This document shows, in pieces, positions 62,797 through 64,000 of a DNA stretch of 64,000 nucleotides. A model generated the notes under the pieces. The model worked only from the letters and a program-made list of their open reading frames with translations. It did not search any database and was not told the origin of the DNA. Origin of the DNA: Lachnospiraceae bacterium (lineage in GTDB: Bacteria; Bacillota; Clostridia; Lachnospirales; Lachnospiraceae); contig CAJTDX010000010.1 of NCBI GenBank assembly GCA_910575155.1, positions 58,008 through 122,007 of the forward strand, written 5' to 3'. A program made the translations under genes and the position numbers. How positions within the stretch are numbered: position 1 is the stretch's first letter; each line of letters opens with the position of its first letter.

Positions 62797-63582
62797 TTAA
62801 TGCTTTTTAAGCTCTGCAATAGCAGCATAATGCAGAATGCCAAATTCATTCGGCGCAATTCGTTCAAGGAGCGTCATATGCTCTCGTTCCCACATCGAAA
62901 TTTCTTTCTCGGTAAGTGAAGCTCCAATTCCACGGCAAGCCTTCATTCTCCCATTCCAGCTTTCACGGGTAAATGGTATTCTTAAAGTAAATTCTTCATG
63001 ATATACAAGCTCAAATTTTTCTTTATAATAATCTGGTATATCTATTTGATGTTTCGTTTCTCCTGCGCCGCTCCAATTTGGATTATATTTTAATACGAGT
63101 TTTTCACTGACTCCTGCAATCTCATCCTCAAACGGCAGCCATGCCATATATAAAACAAGAATACTTCCCCCTTGTTTCAACATACGATAAAACTTAGGCA
63201 TAACAATCTCATGGTCGAAATACCAAAAACACTGGCATGCTGTAATTACATCAAAAGAGTTCTCCGAAAAACTTATAACCTCTGTTGATATAACATGATA
63301 ATCTATATCCATACCCTTTGAGAGAATTTTCGCTTGTTCAATTTGGTTTTCTGAAATATCCGCAGCCGTCCACTTTGCTCCATACTGATACATATTTCTA
63401 GGAAGAACACCCGTTCCTGTTCCAATATCAAGAACAGATTGTCCGTCCAAGCATAATTTACGGTCAATAATTCTTTGATAAAACTCTTGTGGATAAATGT
63501 CACGGAATTTCGCATAATCTAAAGAAGTTTTCCCCCAGTCAAATGGTTTTCCGCTATCTATATCTCTATTTATTATCTTCAT
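62797..63582 (-). CDS. class I SAM-dependent methyltransferase (intact copy)
   Basis: 261 residues. Motif I VLDIGTGTGVLP (SAM binding), motif II-like KWTAADISENQIEQAKIL, motif with FDVITACQCFWYFDHEIVMP and LKQGGSILVLYMAW. This is a ubiE/BioC-like small-molecule methyltransferase; the substrate is unknown. A decayed duplicate with an internal deletion lies at 39190-39650, 23 kb to the left, and similarity extends into the upstream region. Confidence 0.9.
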   Translation of the reverse strand: MKIINRDIDSGKPFDWGKTSLDYAKFRDIYPQEFYQRIIDRKLCLDGQSVLDIGTGTGVLPRNMYQYGAKWTAADISENQIEQAKILSKGMDIDYHVISTEVISFSENSFDVITACQCFWYFDHEIVMPKFYRMLKQGGSILVLYMAWLPFEDEIAGVSEKLVLKYNPNWSGAGETKHQIDIPDYYKEKFELVYHEEFTLRIPFTRESWNGRMKACRGIGASLTEKEISMWEREHMTLLERIAPNEFGILHYAAIAELKKH

Positions 63583-63651
63583 ATCATTCCTTCCTCAACC
63601 CCGATTTTTCTCTGTATACAGCTTCCCAATAAACAAGAATTGACAGTATTG

Positions 63652-63849
63652 TTAAATCAGCTCTAAAGCTCTTTTATATAGTGGGTCTAAATCACAACCA
63701 CAACTTCCACATTTTTCGTTTGCCTGTTTAATTGCTGATATTAAAGTATCTTTATCAGCTTTTCCATCTAACCATTGTTGTGCGGGAATAGATATTAAAT
63801 CCCAACCAGATGCAACAAACTTCTCCATAATAGATTTTAATTCTCCCAT
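63652..63849 (-). CDS. small protein with CGSCGC motif
   Basis: 65 residues with AAAGGAG before the ATG. MGELKSIMEKFVASGWDLIS, WLDGKADKDTLISAIKQA, then ANEKCGSCGCDLDPLYKRAL. The closely spaced cysteines suggest metal binding or a redox site. Compact and helical otherwise. I do not recognise a named family. Confidence 0.65.
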   Translation of the reverse strand: MGELKSIMEKFVASGWDLISIPAQQWLDGKADKDTLISAIKQANEKCGSCGCDLDPLYKRALELI

Positions 63850-63880
63850 AATATTACTCCTTTCAAATTAGCAAATGTTA

Positions 63881-63930
63881 GGCGTTTGCGAAACGCCAGA
63901 ACCCACATAAATACGGGATTCTTTTTGTTA
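63881..63930. other. hairpin and att-like sequence at the right edge
   Basis: GGCGTTT-GCG-AAACGCC (63881-63897), then on the minus strand AAGAATCCCGTATTTATGTG followed by GGTTCTGGC, which matches the 59911-59940 sequence at most positions. It may be the end of another integrated element whose integrase lies beyond the window. Confidence 0.35.
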
Positions 63931-64000
63931 CAAAATAAAACAACTCCTCACTGGTCTGTGGTATAATTGAAATCTCCAGTAACAATTATCCATATCCACC

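Overview
The window looks like a chromosome segment from a low-to-mid GC Clostridia, most likely Lachnospiraceae. The evidence is BspA-type leucine-rich-repeat surface proteins, an S-box riboswitch ahead of metK, a split transketolase next to an FSA-type transaldolase, a monomeric [FeFe]-hydrogenase-like protein, AGGAGG-type ribosome sites, and many XRE/Cro-type regulators with TTG or GTG starts.

Layout. 1-8.6 kb: a BspA-like protein that runs off the left edge, a DUF4190-type membrane protein, VanZ, the GTPase TypA, small regulators, and a duplicated pair of tiny HTH genes sharing a CCG-N6-CGG operator; then an Lsa-like ABC-F ATPase preceded by a seven-codon leader peptide and a three-segment attenuator. 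9-15.3 kb: an ABC-2 export operon (ATPase plus two permeases), a DUF1848 protein and an OmpR-type two-component system. 15.8-21.2 kb: jetA-jetB-jetC, a MukFEB-like Wadjet/Mks condensin operon with no nuclease gene (jetD) in the window. 21.4-33 kb: mostly housekeeping genes (HPr-like protein, cation efflux, purine permease, GNAT, pentose-phosphate operon, hydrogenase-like protein, metK, mutM). 33-46.6 kb: a mixed accessory zone with an Rpn-type nuclease, radical-SAM enzymes, a MATE pump with a Crp-like regulator, an OpuC-type osmoprotectant transporter, and several decayed genes (methyltransferase, macrodomain protein, two flavin-oxidase-like genes, IS110 transposase).

47-64 kb is clearly accessory: a large BspA-like protein, a type III (ToxIN/CptIN-like) toxin-RNA antitoxin locus, a cluster of XRE regulators including a tandem copy broken by one base, and an integrative mobilizable element (TnpV, MobV relaxase, a frameshifted RecA-like ATPase, MobC, tyrosine integrase, excisionase, and a divergent repressor with AGCAT-ATGCT operators). 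To its right are a KilA-N protein, a membrane protein with an in-frame stop, GNAT and methyltransferase genes, and an att-like sequence at the edge.

Cross-cutting patterns: three copies of a roughly 130-160 bp hairpin repeat share a core (CTGCAAGGCGG ... GGCAGATGG) but have unrelated, self-complementary outer stems. Several regulators sit with their operators intact, and many genes in the accessory zones show clean single-lesion decay.
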